Origin: an uncultured Verrucomicrobiales bacterium
GTDB lineage: Bacteria; Verrucomicrobiota; Verrucomicrobiia; Verrucomicrobiales; Akkermansiaceae
Direction of reading: 5' to 3'
NCBI GenBank assembly: GCA_937916135.1
Contig: CALFTQ010000078.1
Location: 1 to 34,755, forward strand
DNA length: 34,755 nt
Shown here: piece after piece, positions 7,481-14,197 of the stretch
How positions within the stretch are numbered: the first letter of the stretch is position 1
How the letters are laid out: every line of letters begins with the position of its first letter
Made by a program: the position numbers and the translations under genes
Notes under the pieces: model-generated
What the model saw: the letters and a program-made list of their open reading frames with translations, nothing else
Told to the model about the DNA's origin: nothing
The model's database searches: none

Positions 7481-7592
7481 AAATTGGAATTTGGCGGGGA
7501 ACTCTGTCGGAGCACGGGACTTCAGTCCCGATTGGAAGCACCGTTATTTCGGGACTGAAGTCCCGTGCCCCGACAACGACAAACATCAATTT
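7481..7592 (+). repeat. Intact copy of the GGGACTTCAGTCCC palindromic repeat
   Basis: The same unit as at 4390-4500, in the same orientation, with the core hairpin at 7506-7574. The left flank reads AATTGGAATTTGGCGGGGAA, slightly different from other copies (TTTGTGGGGG); the hairpin itself is identical. It sits in the convergent gap between the lipoprotein gene and azlD, where it could act as a transcription barrier. Confidence 0.9.
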
Positions 7593-7620
7593 GTTGATTA
7601 GTTTTGAGTTATTTTTAATT

Positions 7621-7648
7621 AATGATTAATCACTAATAATTAATCATT
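7621..7648. terminator. AT-only hairpin in the convergent gap downstream of azlD
   Basis: A perfect 10-bp stem AATGATTAAT/ATTAATCATT with an 8-nt loop. On the minus strand it is followed by AATTAAAAATAAC. It contains almost no G or C, so termination strength is doubtful, but it is the only such structure between azlD and the preceding repeat. Confidence 0.35.
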
Positions 7649-7680
7649 TCGCTAAACTCTGGTTTATCTCAGGTTCCTGC

Positions 7681-8007
7681 TCAGAACACAAACTGCACGA
7701 GCAGCATGTAGCACACGGTGCCGCTGATGACGCTGAGCAGCGTGTTCCTCTTCCACTCATGGAGGGCACCCGTGAGCAGGCTGGCCATGAGGGCGGGCAG
7801 GTAGCCGGCGGTGGCGGAGAAGTGCACATCCTTCAGGCAATAGACCACCAGCATGGCAATCACCGCGCTGGGCAGCAGGCGCCCCAGCTTTTCCACGATG
7901 GGCGGGGTGGAAGCCTTGCCCTTGAAGATGAGGAAGGGAAGGAAGCGCAGCAGGGCAGTGATGAGCGCCATCACTGCAATGGCGTAGAAGGTGTGGGCGT
8001 TAACCAT
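7681..8007 (-). CDS. azlD: AzlD-type branched-chain amino acid transport protein
   Basis: The 108-residue, very hydrophobic protein has the size and pattern of AzlD: about four membrane segments, an N-terminal helix (YAIAVMALITALLRFLPFLIF) with the family's LRFLPF-like turn, and a TPPIVEKLGRLLPSAVIAMLVVYCL stretch. AzlD is the small partner of AzlC; the pair exports branched-chain amino acids or analogues (AzlCD in Bacillus, YgaZH in E. coli). Its ATG overlaps the end of azlC by 8 nt (ATGGTTAA), with GGAGG 6 nt before the ATG inside azlC, so translation is coupled. Confidence 0.9.
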   Translation of the reverse strand: MVNAHTFYAIAVMALITALLRFLPFLIFKGKASTPPIVEKLGRLLPSAVIAMLVVYCLKDVHFSATAGYLPALMASLLTGALHEWKRNTLLSVISGTVCYMLLVQFVF

Positions 8008-8683
8008 GGCGCACCTCCTCTTTGTGGATGCAGAGCAGTAGCAGAATGGCGACCATGGCGGGAATCATGAAGTTTTCCCTGCCGCACAGCACCAGGCTCG
8101 CCGCAGTGACCGCCGCGCCCATGATGGCCGGGTAGTGTTTTTCTGCGCTGCGCCACTGCTCGATGAAGATGGTGATGAACAGCGCCGTGAGCACGAAATC
8201 GATGCCCTGGCTGTTGAAGCTCACCAGGGAGCCGGTCACCGCCCCCAGCGTGCAGCCGGTAATCCAGTAGCAGTGGTTGAAGAAGCAGATGCAGAAGTAG
8301 TAGTGCTTCCGCTCCGTGAGCGGAATGTGCGGGGTCTCCTGGCAGAGCAGGGAATAGGTCTCATCCGTGAGCGCAAAAATCAGGTAGGGAGTGCGCTTGC
8401 CGGTGCCCTTGAACTTATCGAGCATCGAAATGCCGTAGAACAGGTGGCGCGCATTCACCAGGAAAGTGGTGAGCCCCACCGTGAGCAGGGAAGCCCCGCT
8501 GCTCAGCAGCCCCACGGCCACATACTGCATGGCCCCGGCGTACATGGTGATGCTCATCACCGGCGCCAGCCACACCGGAAACCCGCTCGCCTTCAGCATG
8601 ATGCCGAAGCCGAAACCCAGCGCCAGATACCCCGTCATCACGGGAATGGTGGCTACAAAGGCTTGTCTGGTGGTGGTGGTCAT
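8000..8683 (-). CDS. azlC: AzlC family branched-chain amino acid exporter
   Basis: The 227-residue protein matches AzlC/YgaZ: an N-terminal TIPVMTGYLALGFGFGIML segment, MYAGAMQYVAVGLLSSG, and FLVNARHLFYGISM, the conserved FxxNxRHxxYG motif of the family. The frame stays open upstream to 9046, but that extension is low-complexity and overlaps the response regulator gene. A promoter (TTGCAA 8726-8731, 16 nt, TACACT 8704-8709) reads toward the ATG at 8683 and sets this start. It forms an 8-nt-overlapping operon with azlD. The exact substrate cannot be read from sequence. Confidence 0.92.
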   Translation of the reverse strand: MTTTTRQAFVATIPVMTGYLALGFGFGIMLKASGFPVWLAPVMSITMYAGAMQYVAVGLLSSGASLLTVGLTTFLVNARHLFYGISMLDKFKGTGKRTPYLIFALTDETYSLLCQETPHIPLTERKHYYFCICFFNHCYWITGCTLGAVTGSLVSFNSQGIDFVLTALFITIFIEQWRSAEKHYPAIMGAAVTAASLVLCGRENFMIPAMVAILLLLCIHKEEVRHG

Positions 8684-8703
8684 GGTGCGGCTTGCGGCCG
8701 CCC

Positions 8704-8731
8704 AGTGTACGCCATTTGCCGCGTTTTGCAA
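8704..8731 (-). promoter_or_regulatory. azlCD promoter
   Basis: On the minus strand TTGCAA (8726-8731), a 16-nt spacer and TACACT (8704-8709) lie 20 nt upstream of the azlC ATG. This excludes the longer upstream reading frame as the true gene. Confidence 0.55.
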
Positions 8732-8795
8732 GCCTTTTCGCCCCGCAAGTGGGGGAATTGGGCAATAAACTTTGAGGCAGGTGAGTGCCCGGGCT

Positions 8796-9479
8796 TTACC
8801 CCTGCGGGTCAAAATAGTATCCGCAGCCGCGCTCGGTGGCGATGCAGGTGGCGTGGGCGCCCAGTTTGTGGCGCAGGCGCTTGATGTGCGTATCCAGGGC
8901 GCGGGTCTGGGTGGTATCGGCATGGCCCAGGATGATATGCTGGAGCTCGTAGCGGTCCTGCACCTTGCCGGGGCGTTCCATGAGGTAGGCCAGGAGCTTG
9001 AATTCGGCGGTGGTGAGCTCGAGCGGCTCGCCCTCCAGCGTGGCATGCATGGAGACTTTGTCCAGCACGAGCGGGCCTTGCTGAATCAGCACGCGGGTGG
9101 CACCGCTGTTGGTGCGTTTCAGGATATTGCGGACGCGCAGCACCAGTTCCTTGCTGCTGAAAGGTTTGGTGATATAGTCATCTGCCCCCAGGCGGAGGCC
9201 TTCCAGGCGGTCATCGAGCTCGGCACGGGCGGTGAGAAACAGGGTGGGGATTTCCTGCGTGGCTTTGTTTTCCTTCATGTTGCGGAAAATCTCCAGCCCA
9301 TCCATGCCGGGCAGCATCATGTCCAGAATCACGCAGTCCGGCAGCTCGCGGCGTATGCTTTCCCAGCCTTCGGTACCGTGGTGCACGAGTTTGCATTGCC
9401 AGCCCTGCCGTTCGAGGTTGAACGCCACCAGGGCGGCGATGTCTTCATCATCTTCAACGATAGTGATATGTGTAGGCAT
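8796..9479 (-). CDS. phoB: PhoB-like response regulator (OmpR family)
   Basis: The 227-residue protein has a receiver domain (1-120) with the acidic pair D10/D11, the phosphoacceptor D53 in VILDMMLPG, T83 in FLTARAE and K105 in ITKPFSS. A winged-helix DNA-binding domain (about 135-225) carries LTTAEFKLLAYLMERPGKVQDR and TRALDTHIKRLRHKLG. This is the OmpR/PhoB architecture. It is divergent from the porin-pstS operon, with a four-heptamer box between them that recurs in front of pstC, which supports control of phosphate uptake. Its own promoter (TTGCAG-17-TTAAAT, 9491-9519) lies beside that box, so autoregulation is likely. No histidine kinase is adjacent. The name phoB rests on context; the regulator family is certain. 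Confidence 0.85.
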   Translation of the reverse strand: MPTHITIVEDDEDIAALVAFNLERQGWQCKLVHHGTEGWESIRRELPDCVILDMMLPGMDGLEIFRNMKENKATQEIPTLFLTARAELDDRLEGLRLGADDYITKPFSSKELVLRVRNILKRTNSGATRVLIQQGPLVLDKVSMHATLEGEPLELTTAEFKLLAYLMERPGKVQDRYELQHIILGHADTTQTRALDTHIKRLRHKLGAHATCIATERGCGYYFDPQG

Positions 9480-9490
9480 CTGTGCCTGTT

Positions 9491-9519
9491 ATTTAAGCAT
9501 TATTCCGAGAAACCTGCAA
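9491..9519 (-). promoter_or_regulatory. Promoter of the PhoB-like regulator
   Basis: On the minus strand TTGCAG (9514-9519) and TTAAAT (9491-9496) are 17 nt apart. The -10 box is 11 nt from the ATG. The Pho-type box at 9529-9568 is directly upstream. Confidence 0.55.
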
Positions 9520-9528
9520 GCTGGGAAT

Positions 9529-9568
9529 TGTGACAGAAATGCCACAATTCGTGTGGCTTTTGACTCAC
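9529..9568 (+). promoter_or_regulatory. Putative Pho box (copy A) upstream of porin-pstS
   Basis: Four heptamers separated by exactly 4 nt: TGTGACA, TGCCACA, GTGTGGC, GACTCAC. The middle two also form a perfect inverted repeat GCCACA-N5-TGTGGC (9541-9557). The same arrangement occurs at 24340-24379 in front of pstC, with the same 21-nt distance from the inverted repeat to a TTGAAA -35 box. The 11-bp pitch with 4-nt spacers is the layout of E. coli Pho boxes, though the heptamer sequence differs. Confidence 0.75.
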
Positions 9569-9578
9569 CATGAACAGC

Positions 9579-9607
9579 TTGAAAAAAATGCAAAAACTGG
9601 TTTTACT
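9579..9607 (+). promoter_or_regulatory. porin-pstS promoter
   Basis: TTGAAA (9579-9584), a 17-nt spacer and TTTACT (9602-9607). The -35 box is preceded by CAGC, exactly as at the pstC promoter. The weak -10 box fits an activator-dependent promoter. The predicted leader is about 42 nt. Confidence 0.6.
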
Positions 9608-9655
9608 GAAGGCGTCGACCGAAAGAGGCGACACAAGAACGAAACAAAAGACGAT

Positions 9656-10870
9656 ATGAAAAAGAACACAATGATGGCACTGGCCCTTGTAATGGGTGCC
9701 GCCCCTCTCTCCCAGGCAGCAGATTTCAATCTGGCCGCCCACGCCAAGGATGCGTTCAAGCTCTTTGATGCGAAGCGCGACAACGCAGAGAACCCCTACC
9801 TGCAGGAGCTCAGCCTGAAGCTGCGCGGCCAGTACCAGTGGGGCTATGTGGATCCCGCCGGTGGTGATTCCCGGGTGAAGGGCGACCGCAAGGACAACAA
9901 CGAGTGGCGCCGCTTCCGCCTGGGTGCCCAGGCCAAGGTGCTCAACCGTTTCACCGTGAAGGGTGTCTGGAACATCGGCGGGCTGGATACCCGCAACAAG
10001 TACTCCGATGGCAGCTGGGGACGCTCCCGCTCCGAGGGTACCCTGGATGAGCTGACCATTTCCACGAAGCTGGAGCCCGTGACGCTGACCCTGGGTAAGC
10101 ACAAGCCGGCCTACATGGCGGAGTACCGCACCTCCAGCGGCAAGCTGCTTACCCTGGAGCGCGCTGCCCTGGTGAACCAGCTGAAGGCCGAGAAGCTCTA
10201 CGGTGTATCCGTGGCGAATGCGGATAAGAAAGCCGACTGGGGCTGGAACGCCGGCCTGTGGGTGAACGGTCAGCGTGATAACAGCTGGCTGGAACCCTCC
10301 TTCAACAGCGCTGATAATGTGACCCTGGGTATGAGCCTCTCCCGCGCCACGGGAAGCAATGGCCGGGTCACCCTGGACTATATGCACAGCTTCCGCAATG
10401 AAGACCGCGCGCAGAGCGGCACGGAATATGCCGGCCCCGGCGCGGTGGATGTGGTGGCCCTGAGCTGGGAGGGCAAGCAGGGCAACCTGAGCCTGCTCAC
10501 CGAGGCACTGGCCGGGTTCAATGTGTACGGTGGTGCGCAGGGGGCTCAGAACGTGTTCGGCCTGACCATCATGCCCAGCTACCGCTTCACCCCGCACTGG
10601 GAGGGTGTGCTGCGCTACCAGCTGGCCAGCGGCAGCAACGCCGTGAAGGCCGACAGCCGCTACTACAGCACGAACTCGACCTACTCCGGCACGAGTGACC
10701 TGCTGCAAGGTGTGTACCTGGGTGCCAACTACTACGTGTGCCCGGAGAACCCGCACATGCTCAAGCTCATGCTCGGCGCTGAGTACCTCAATTCCGAGGG
10801 TCGCGATGCCAGGGGCAACAAGGGCTTCACCGGCTGGCAGTTATCTTCTGCCGTGCGCTTCGACTTCTGA
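9656..10870 (+). CDS. Phosphate-selective porin (Porin_O_P/OprP type)
   Basis: The 404-residue protein begins with a signal peptide (MKKNTMMALALVMGAAPLSQA-AD) and continues as alternating polar/aromatic beta-strand sequence, ending in a phenylalanine (AVRFDF), the usual outer-membrane barrel signal. The overall pattern (RRFRLGAQAKVLNRFTVKGVWNIGG, TLGKHKPAYMAEYRTSSGKLLTLERAALVNQL, and the late MLKLMLGAEYL strand) fits the Porin_O_P family of phosphate- or polyphosphate-selective porins. It should let phosphate cross the outer membrane. The reading frame is open further upstream, but the promoter at 9579-9607 and the signal peptide fix the ATG at 9656. pstS follows 37 nt later in the same operon. 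Confidence 0.88.
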   Translation: MKKNTMMALALVMGAAPLSQAADFNLAAHAKDAFKLFDAKRDNAENPYLQELSLKLRGQYQWGYVDPAGGDSRVKGDRKDNNEWRRFRLGAQAKVLNRFTVKGVWNIGGLDTRNKYSDGSWGRSRSEGTLDELTISTKLEPVTLTLGKHKPAYMAEYRTSSGKLLTLERAALVNQLKAEKLYGVSVANADKKADWGWNAGLWVNGQRDNSWLEPSFNSADNVTLGMSLSRATGSNGRVTLDYMHSFRNEDRAQSGTEYAGPGAVDVVALSWEGKQGNLSLLTEALAGFNVYGGAQGAQNVFGLTIMPSYRFTPHWEGVLRYQLASGSNAVKADSRYYSTNSTYSGTSDLLQGVYLGANYYVCPENPHMLKLMLGAEYLNSEGRDARGNKGFTGWQLSSAVRFDF

Positions 10871-10907
10871 TTATCAACAACTAACCCCTATAGAGAAAGA
10901 TACGATT

Positions 10908-11894
10908 ATGTTTAAGAATCTGTTTATCGCTGCTGTGGGCCTGTGCACGCTGGTGCAGGCGGAAACCACCCTCACCGGTGCCGGTGCTTCTTTCCCCGCC
11001 CCGGTTTACCAGAAATGGACCTATTCCTACTCTCAGGAGAACCCCGGCACCCAGGTGACCTACCAGAGCATGGGCTCCGGCGCCGGAATCAACCAGATCA
11101 AGGCCGGCACGGTGGATTTTGCCGGTTCGGACAGCCCGCTCACCCTGGAGCAGCAGAAGGAAGCCGGCCTGGTGCAGGTGCCCATGCTCACGGGCGGTGT
11201 GGTAGTCATCGTGAACCTGCCCGGCGTGAAGGATGGCCAGCTGAAGCTCAGCAAGGACGTGCTTTCCCGCATCTACCTGGGCGAAATCACCACCTGGAAT
11301 GACCCCGCCATCAAGGCCATCAACCCCGGGCTGCGTCTGCCGAAGATGAAGATTACCGTGGTGCGCCGTGCGGATTCCAGCGGCACCTCCTTCATCTTCA
11401 CCAACTACCTCTCCAAAATCTCTGCCGACTGGAAAAAGAAGGTGGGGCAGGGCTCCTCGGTGAAGTGGCCGGTAGGCATCGGCGGGCAGAAGAACCCCGG
11501 CGTCTGCAACAATGTGGCCCGTATCCGCGGCGCCATCGGTTACACGGAGTATACCTACGCTGTGGAGGCCCGCCTGGCCTGCGCCCAGCTGGAAAATGCG
11601 GATGGCAGGTTCCTTGCCCCCACCCAGGCCAGCTTCTCGGCCTCTGCCGCCTCGGCAGACTGGAAGAATGCACCCGGCTTCTACATGGAGCTCACCAATG
11701 TGCCCGGCGCGAAGAGCTGGCCCATCACCGGCGTGACCTACGTCATCACCCGCCAGGATGCCCCGGCGGAGAAGAAAGCCGCCCTGCGCGACTACTTCAT
11801 CTGGTGCTACACCAAGGGTGCCGCCACCGCCACGAAGCTCAACTATGTGGCCCTTCCGCAGGATGTGGTGAAGCTGGTTGAGCCCTCCCTTTAA
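10908..11894 (+). CDS. pstS: Phosphate ABC transporter substrate-binding protein PstS
   Basis: The 328-residue protein has a signal peptide (MFKNLFIAAVGLCTLVQA) and then the PstS landmarks: TLTGAGASFPAPVYQKW at the mature N-terminus, YQSMGSGAGINQIKAGTVDFAGSDSPL, GEITTWNDPAIKAINPG, and VVRRADSSGTSFIFTNYL. The TGAGASFPAP, SGAG, SD and RxDxSGT stretches build the phosphate-binding site in known PstS structures. It delivers periplasmic phosphate to PstCAB, which is encoded about 9.5 kb away at 21.7-24.3 kb. It shares the Pho-controlled promoter of the porin; the gap holds no promoter of its own. The open frame extends upstream into porin coding sequence, so the ATG at 10908 with its signal peptide is used. 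Confidence 0.96.
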   Translation: MFKNLFIAAVGLCTLVQAETTLTGAGASFPAPVYQKWTYSYSQENPGTQVTYQSMGSGAGINQIKAGTVDFAGSDSPLTLEQQKEAGLVQVPMLTGGVVVIVNLPGVKDGQLKLSKDVLSRIYLGEITTWNDPAIKAINPGLRLPKMKITVVRRADSSGTSFIFTNYLSKISADWKKKVGQGSSVKWPVGIGGQKNPGVCNNVARIRGAIGYTEYTYAVEARLACAQLENADGRFLAPTQASFSASAASADWKNAPGFYMELTNVPGAKSWPITGVTYVITRQDAPAEKKAALRDYFIWCYTKGAATATKLNYVALPQDVVKLVEPSL

Positions 11895-11925
11895 ACTACC
11901 CGACGTTCATACATAAAGAGTCCAT

Positions 11926-11954
11926 CCCCCGCTGTGCCTTGTGCGCGGCGGGGG
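11926..11954 (+). terminator. GC stem after pstS, possible terminator
   Basis: CCCCCGC (11926-11932) and GCGGGGG (11948-11954) can pair into a 7-bp stem 30 nt past the pstS stop. No T-tract follows, so it may only be a processing or stabilising hairpin that lets pstS be made in excess. Confidence 0.35.
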
Positions 11955-12015
11955 CATGCCGTGCGGTTATGGTGATGGATAATGATTATGTATGTGCTTG
12001 TGCAGCAAGTGTTTC

Positions 12016-12044
12016 TTGTAAAAAATGGGGAAGTGTGGTAGAAG
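12016..12044 (+). promoter_or_regulatory. Promoter of the YidE/YbjL-type transporter
   Basis: TTGTAA (12016-12021), 17 nt, TAGAAG (12039-12044). The predicted start near 12051 leaves about 11 nt before the ATG at 12062 and supports that start over the upstream extension of the frame. Confidence 0.45.
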
Positions 12045-12061
12045 CTCTGCCGGAACAAACC

Positions 12062-13660
12062 ATGCAAGAAATGATGAGTAGTTTACTGGAGCATCCGTTG
12101 TTTGTCTTATTTGGTATTCTGGCTGTGGGGCTGCTTCTGGGGCAGATTTCGGTGCGGGGAATTTCGCTGGGCAGTTCGGGTGTGCTGTTTGCGGCCTTGG
12201 CGGCGGGGCATTTCGGGCTGCAGGTGCCGGAGGGGATTACCGGCATTGGCACGGCGCTGTTCGTGTACTGCGTGGGGCTCGGGGTGGGCAACCGCTTTTT
12301 CGGGTCGTTGAAGAGCCAGGGGAGCCGTCTGCTGTTGCTTTCGGTGCTGGTGGTGGGGAGCGCCGGGGGGCTCGCGTTGCTGCTGGGCCGGGTGCTGGGG
12401 CTTTCCGCTGGGGTGACCGCCGGGCTGTTTGCCGGCGCCTGCACCAGCACTCCGGGCCTGGCTGCTGCTCTTGAAGCCATGGCGGCGCTGGGGCTGCCGC
12501 CCGGTGCCATCAATATCGGTTATGGCGTGGCGTATCCCTTCGGGGTGGTGGGCGTGGTGCTGTTTGTGCAGCTGCTGCCGCGGCTGCTCAAGCAAAGTCT
12601 GGATTCTGCGGATTCGCCCAACCAGGATCCGGAGCGCATTGTGACCCGGGTGGTGCGCATTGAAAATGCGGGGCTGGAGGGGCGGCGCATTCTCAGCTGC
12701 ATGGAGGAAGGCCTGTTGCAATGCCGCGTGACCCGCATTCTGAAAAATGATATTCTGGTCCCCTTGTCGGCGGATGATGTCTTTACTGACGGTATGCGGG
12801 TTTTTGTGGTGGGTACACTGCGCAAGGTGCAGCGCGATGTGGCCCTGCTGGGCTGCATTGAGACCGATGTGCCGGCGAATCACCGCCTGATGGGTGAAAT
12901 GGCCGAGGTTATCATGCTGGAACCCGCCTTCAGCAATAAAACCCTGCGTGAACTCGATACACTGGGGAACTACGGCATCGTCATTTCCCGCATTACCCGC
13001 CTGGGCAATACCTTTGTGCCGCATGGCGATTCTGAAATCTTCCGCAATGATGTGCTCACCATCGTGGGCCAGCCGGAGGATATCGCTGCGTTCCGCAAGC
13101 GCTGTCGCCACCGCAGTTCGGTCATCAACAGTACTGATATTTTCTCCCTGGCGGCAGGGGTGGCATTGGGTATCGCTATCGGCTGCATTAATCTGGGCGG
13201 CGGTTTCTGCCTGGGCACGGCCGGTGGTCCGTTGCTGGTGGCCCTGGTGCTGGGGCATTTCGGGCATATAGGACCGGTGGTGGGTTATATGCCCCGAAAC
13301 ACCCGGATTACGCTCATGGAACTGGCGCTCATGTTGTTTCTGGCCGGAGCCGGGGTGAGCGGCGGCGCTACCTTGCTGGCCACCTTGCAGGCGCAGGGCC
13401 TCGGCATGTTCCTGGCAGGCGTGCTCATCACCCTGCTGCCCATGCTGCTGGGCTATGTGGCCGCTCGGCGTTTCCTGGGAATGAATCTGGCGGAAAGCCT
13501 GGGCGGTATCTGCGGCGCCATGACTTCCACCCCCGCCCTGGGTGCCATTTCCGCCCGCACGGAGAAACAGGCACCCGTCATCGCCTATGCCACGGCTTAC
13601 CCGGTGGCGCTCATCCTGATGACCCTGCTGGCCAAGCTGCTGATAATACTCTGTGTTTAA
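12062..13660 (+). CDS. AspT/YidE/YbjL-type antiporter with two RCK_C domains
   Basis: The 532-residue protein has the duplicated YidE/YbjL (AspT-Al-exchanger) architecture: an N-terminal block of about five membrane helices ending in the motif GACTSTPGLAAAL, two consecutive RCK_C (TrkA-C) regulatory domains in the middle (about residues 200-285 and 285-365), and a second membrane block with the matching motif GAMTSTPALGAIS. Paired TSTP motifs are the hallmark of this fold. Relatives include the aspartate:alanine antiporter AspT; most are orphan transporters, so the substrate is open. I chose the ATG at 12062 because the promoter lies just upstream. Base composition matches its neighbours. It appears to be a single-gene unit, followed by an independent small-RNA-like transcript. 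Confidence 0.88.
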   Translation: MQEMMSSLLEHPLFVLFGILAVGLLLGQISVRGISLGSSGVLFAALAAGHFGLQVPEGITGIGTALFVYCVGLGVGNRFFGSLKSQGSRLLLLSVLVVGSAGGLALLLGRVLGLSAGVTAGLFAGACTSTPGLAAALEAMAALGLPPGAINIGYGVAYPFGVVGVVLFVQLLPRLLKQSLDSADSPNQDPERIVTRVVRIENAGLEGRRILSCMEEGLLQCRVTRILKNDILVPLSADDVFTDGMRVFVVGTLRKVQRDVALLGCIETDVPANHRLMGEMAEVIMLEPAFSNKTLRELDTLGNYGIVISRITRLGNTFVPHGDSEIFRNDVLTIVGQPEDIAAFRKRCRHRSSVINSTDIFSLAAGVALGIAIGCINLGGGFCLGTAGGPLLVALVLGHFGHIGPVVGYMPRNTRITLMELALMLFLAGAGVSGGATLLATLQAQGLGMFLAGVLITLLPMLLGYVAARRFLGMNLAESLGGICGAMTSTPALGAISARTEKQAPVIAYATAYPVALILMTLLAKLLIILCV

Positions 13661-13704
13661 TATTCTTGCGTCACTCGCAGATTGATTTGTTTTTTAGTTT
13701 ATTC

Positions 13705-13732
13705 TTGACAATGCGGGGGTGATGGGTAGAAT
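13705..13732 (+). promoter_or_regulatory. Strong promoter of the candidate small RNA
   Basis: A consensus TTGACA (13705-13710), a 16-nt spacer and TAGAAT (13727-13732), followed by no plausible start codon with a ribosome-binding site before the hairpins below. Confidence 0.6.
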
Positions 13733-13738
13733 GGGGGT

Positions 13739-13831
13739 GTAAGGTGTGAGCCTTGCCCGGGAGGGGTCCCGGTTTAAACATAGAATTTCTGGCTGTCGGG
13801 TGCGCAAGTGCCCGGCAGCCTGAAGTTTTTA
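13739..13831 (+). ncRNA. Candidate small RNA (~92 nt) with two hairpins
   Basis: From the predicted start of the TTGACA/TAGAAT promoter, the transcript would contain a perfect stem CCGGGA-GGGG-TCCCGG (about 13758-13773), a single-stranded AT-rich stretch (TTTAAACATAGAATTT), and a 10-bp stem GGCTGTCGGG/CCCGGCAGCC (13791-13820) followed by TGAAGTTTTT, a good intrinsic terminator. It has no convincing coding sequence and does not show the conserved features of SRP RNA, 6S RNA or tmRNA. It could instead be the 3' trailer of the transporter gene, but the strong dedicated promoter argues for an independent RNA. Confidence 0.5.
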
Positions 13832-13850
13832 TGGGGGTGGATGAATATTC

Positions 13851-13879
13851 TTGCAGGTTAAGGGGGCGTGTGTTATGCT
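13851..13879 (+). promoter_or_regulatory. Promoter of the 33-residue membrane peptide
   Basis: TTGCAG (13851-13856), 17 nt, TATGCT (13874-13879) with an extended-10 TG at 13871-13872. The leader then holds a GCCGCC-ACT-GGCGGC hairpin (about 13886-13900). Confidence 0.55.
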
Positions 13880-13928
13880 GCGTACGCCGCCACTGGCGGC
13901 ATGGTGCAGCCGGTGCGCGGTTTTTACT

Positions 13929-14030
13929 ATGTTTAGAAAATACCCCGAACCGAAAGTAGTTGTGACAGTCCTGGCGATTGTCTGGTATGTGCTGGATATT
14001 GTGCTGAAGACGGTACAGCTGCTGAGGTAA
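13929..14030 (+). CDS. Predicted 33-residue single-pass membrane peptide
   Basis: This short frame encodes MFRKYPEPKVVVTVLAIVWYVLDIVLKTVQLLR: a basic N-terminus, one hydrophobic helix (about residues 10-31) and a basic end, the typical make-up of small bacterial membrane proteins. It has its own extended -10 promoter upstream and an 11-bp stem terminator 16 nt downstream, which is unusual care for a chance frame. No Shine-Dalgarno precedes it. An 11-residue frame starting at 13901 ends at 13936, overlapping this ATG (ATGTTTAG), so translation could be coupled. No homolog is recognised. The alternative is a structured non-coding RNA. Confidence 0.5.
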   Translation: MFRKYPEPKVVVTVLAIVWYVLDIVLKTVQLLR

Positions 14031-14045
14031 AGCACCAGAGACAAG

Positions 14046-14081
14046 GCCCTGCCCGGGAGACCGGGCGGGGCTGAGTTTTTT
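14046..14081 (+). terminator. Rho-independent terminator
   Basis: An 11-bp stem (GCCCTGCCCGG/CCGGGCGGGGC, one G-T pair) with a GAGA loop, followed by TGAGTTTTTT. It closes the small-peptide transcript. Confidence 0.85.
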
Positions 14082-14143
14082 CGTGATGTCGATTTCAATC
14101 TATCCATAGCTTCAGGTTATGGTAAAGGGTGTCGATATTGTAT

Positions 14144-14172
14144 TTGATTATCGCTGTGGGAAGTAGTAGAAT
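14144..14172 (+). promoter_or_regulatory. Promoter of the LysR-type regulator
   Basis: TTGATT (14144-14149), 17 nt, TAGAAT (14167-14172). The predicted start near 14179 falls just before the AAAGGAGC ribosome-binding site. Confidence 0.6.
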
Positions 14173-14197
14173 ACCCGCCGAAAGGAGCACAAATCGT

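Noticed and set aside
8684..9046. N-terminal extension of AzlC by 121 codons
   Set aside because: The extension overlaps the response regulator gene in another frame, has no AzlC homology and lies upstream of the azlC promoter.
13739..13831. Small RNA considered as SRP (4.5S) or 6S RNA
   Set aside because: The conserved SRP tetraloop and internal loop sequence are absent, and the length and open-bubble shape of 6S RNA do not fit.
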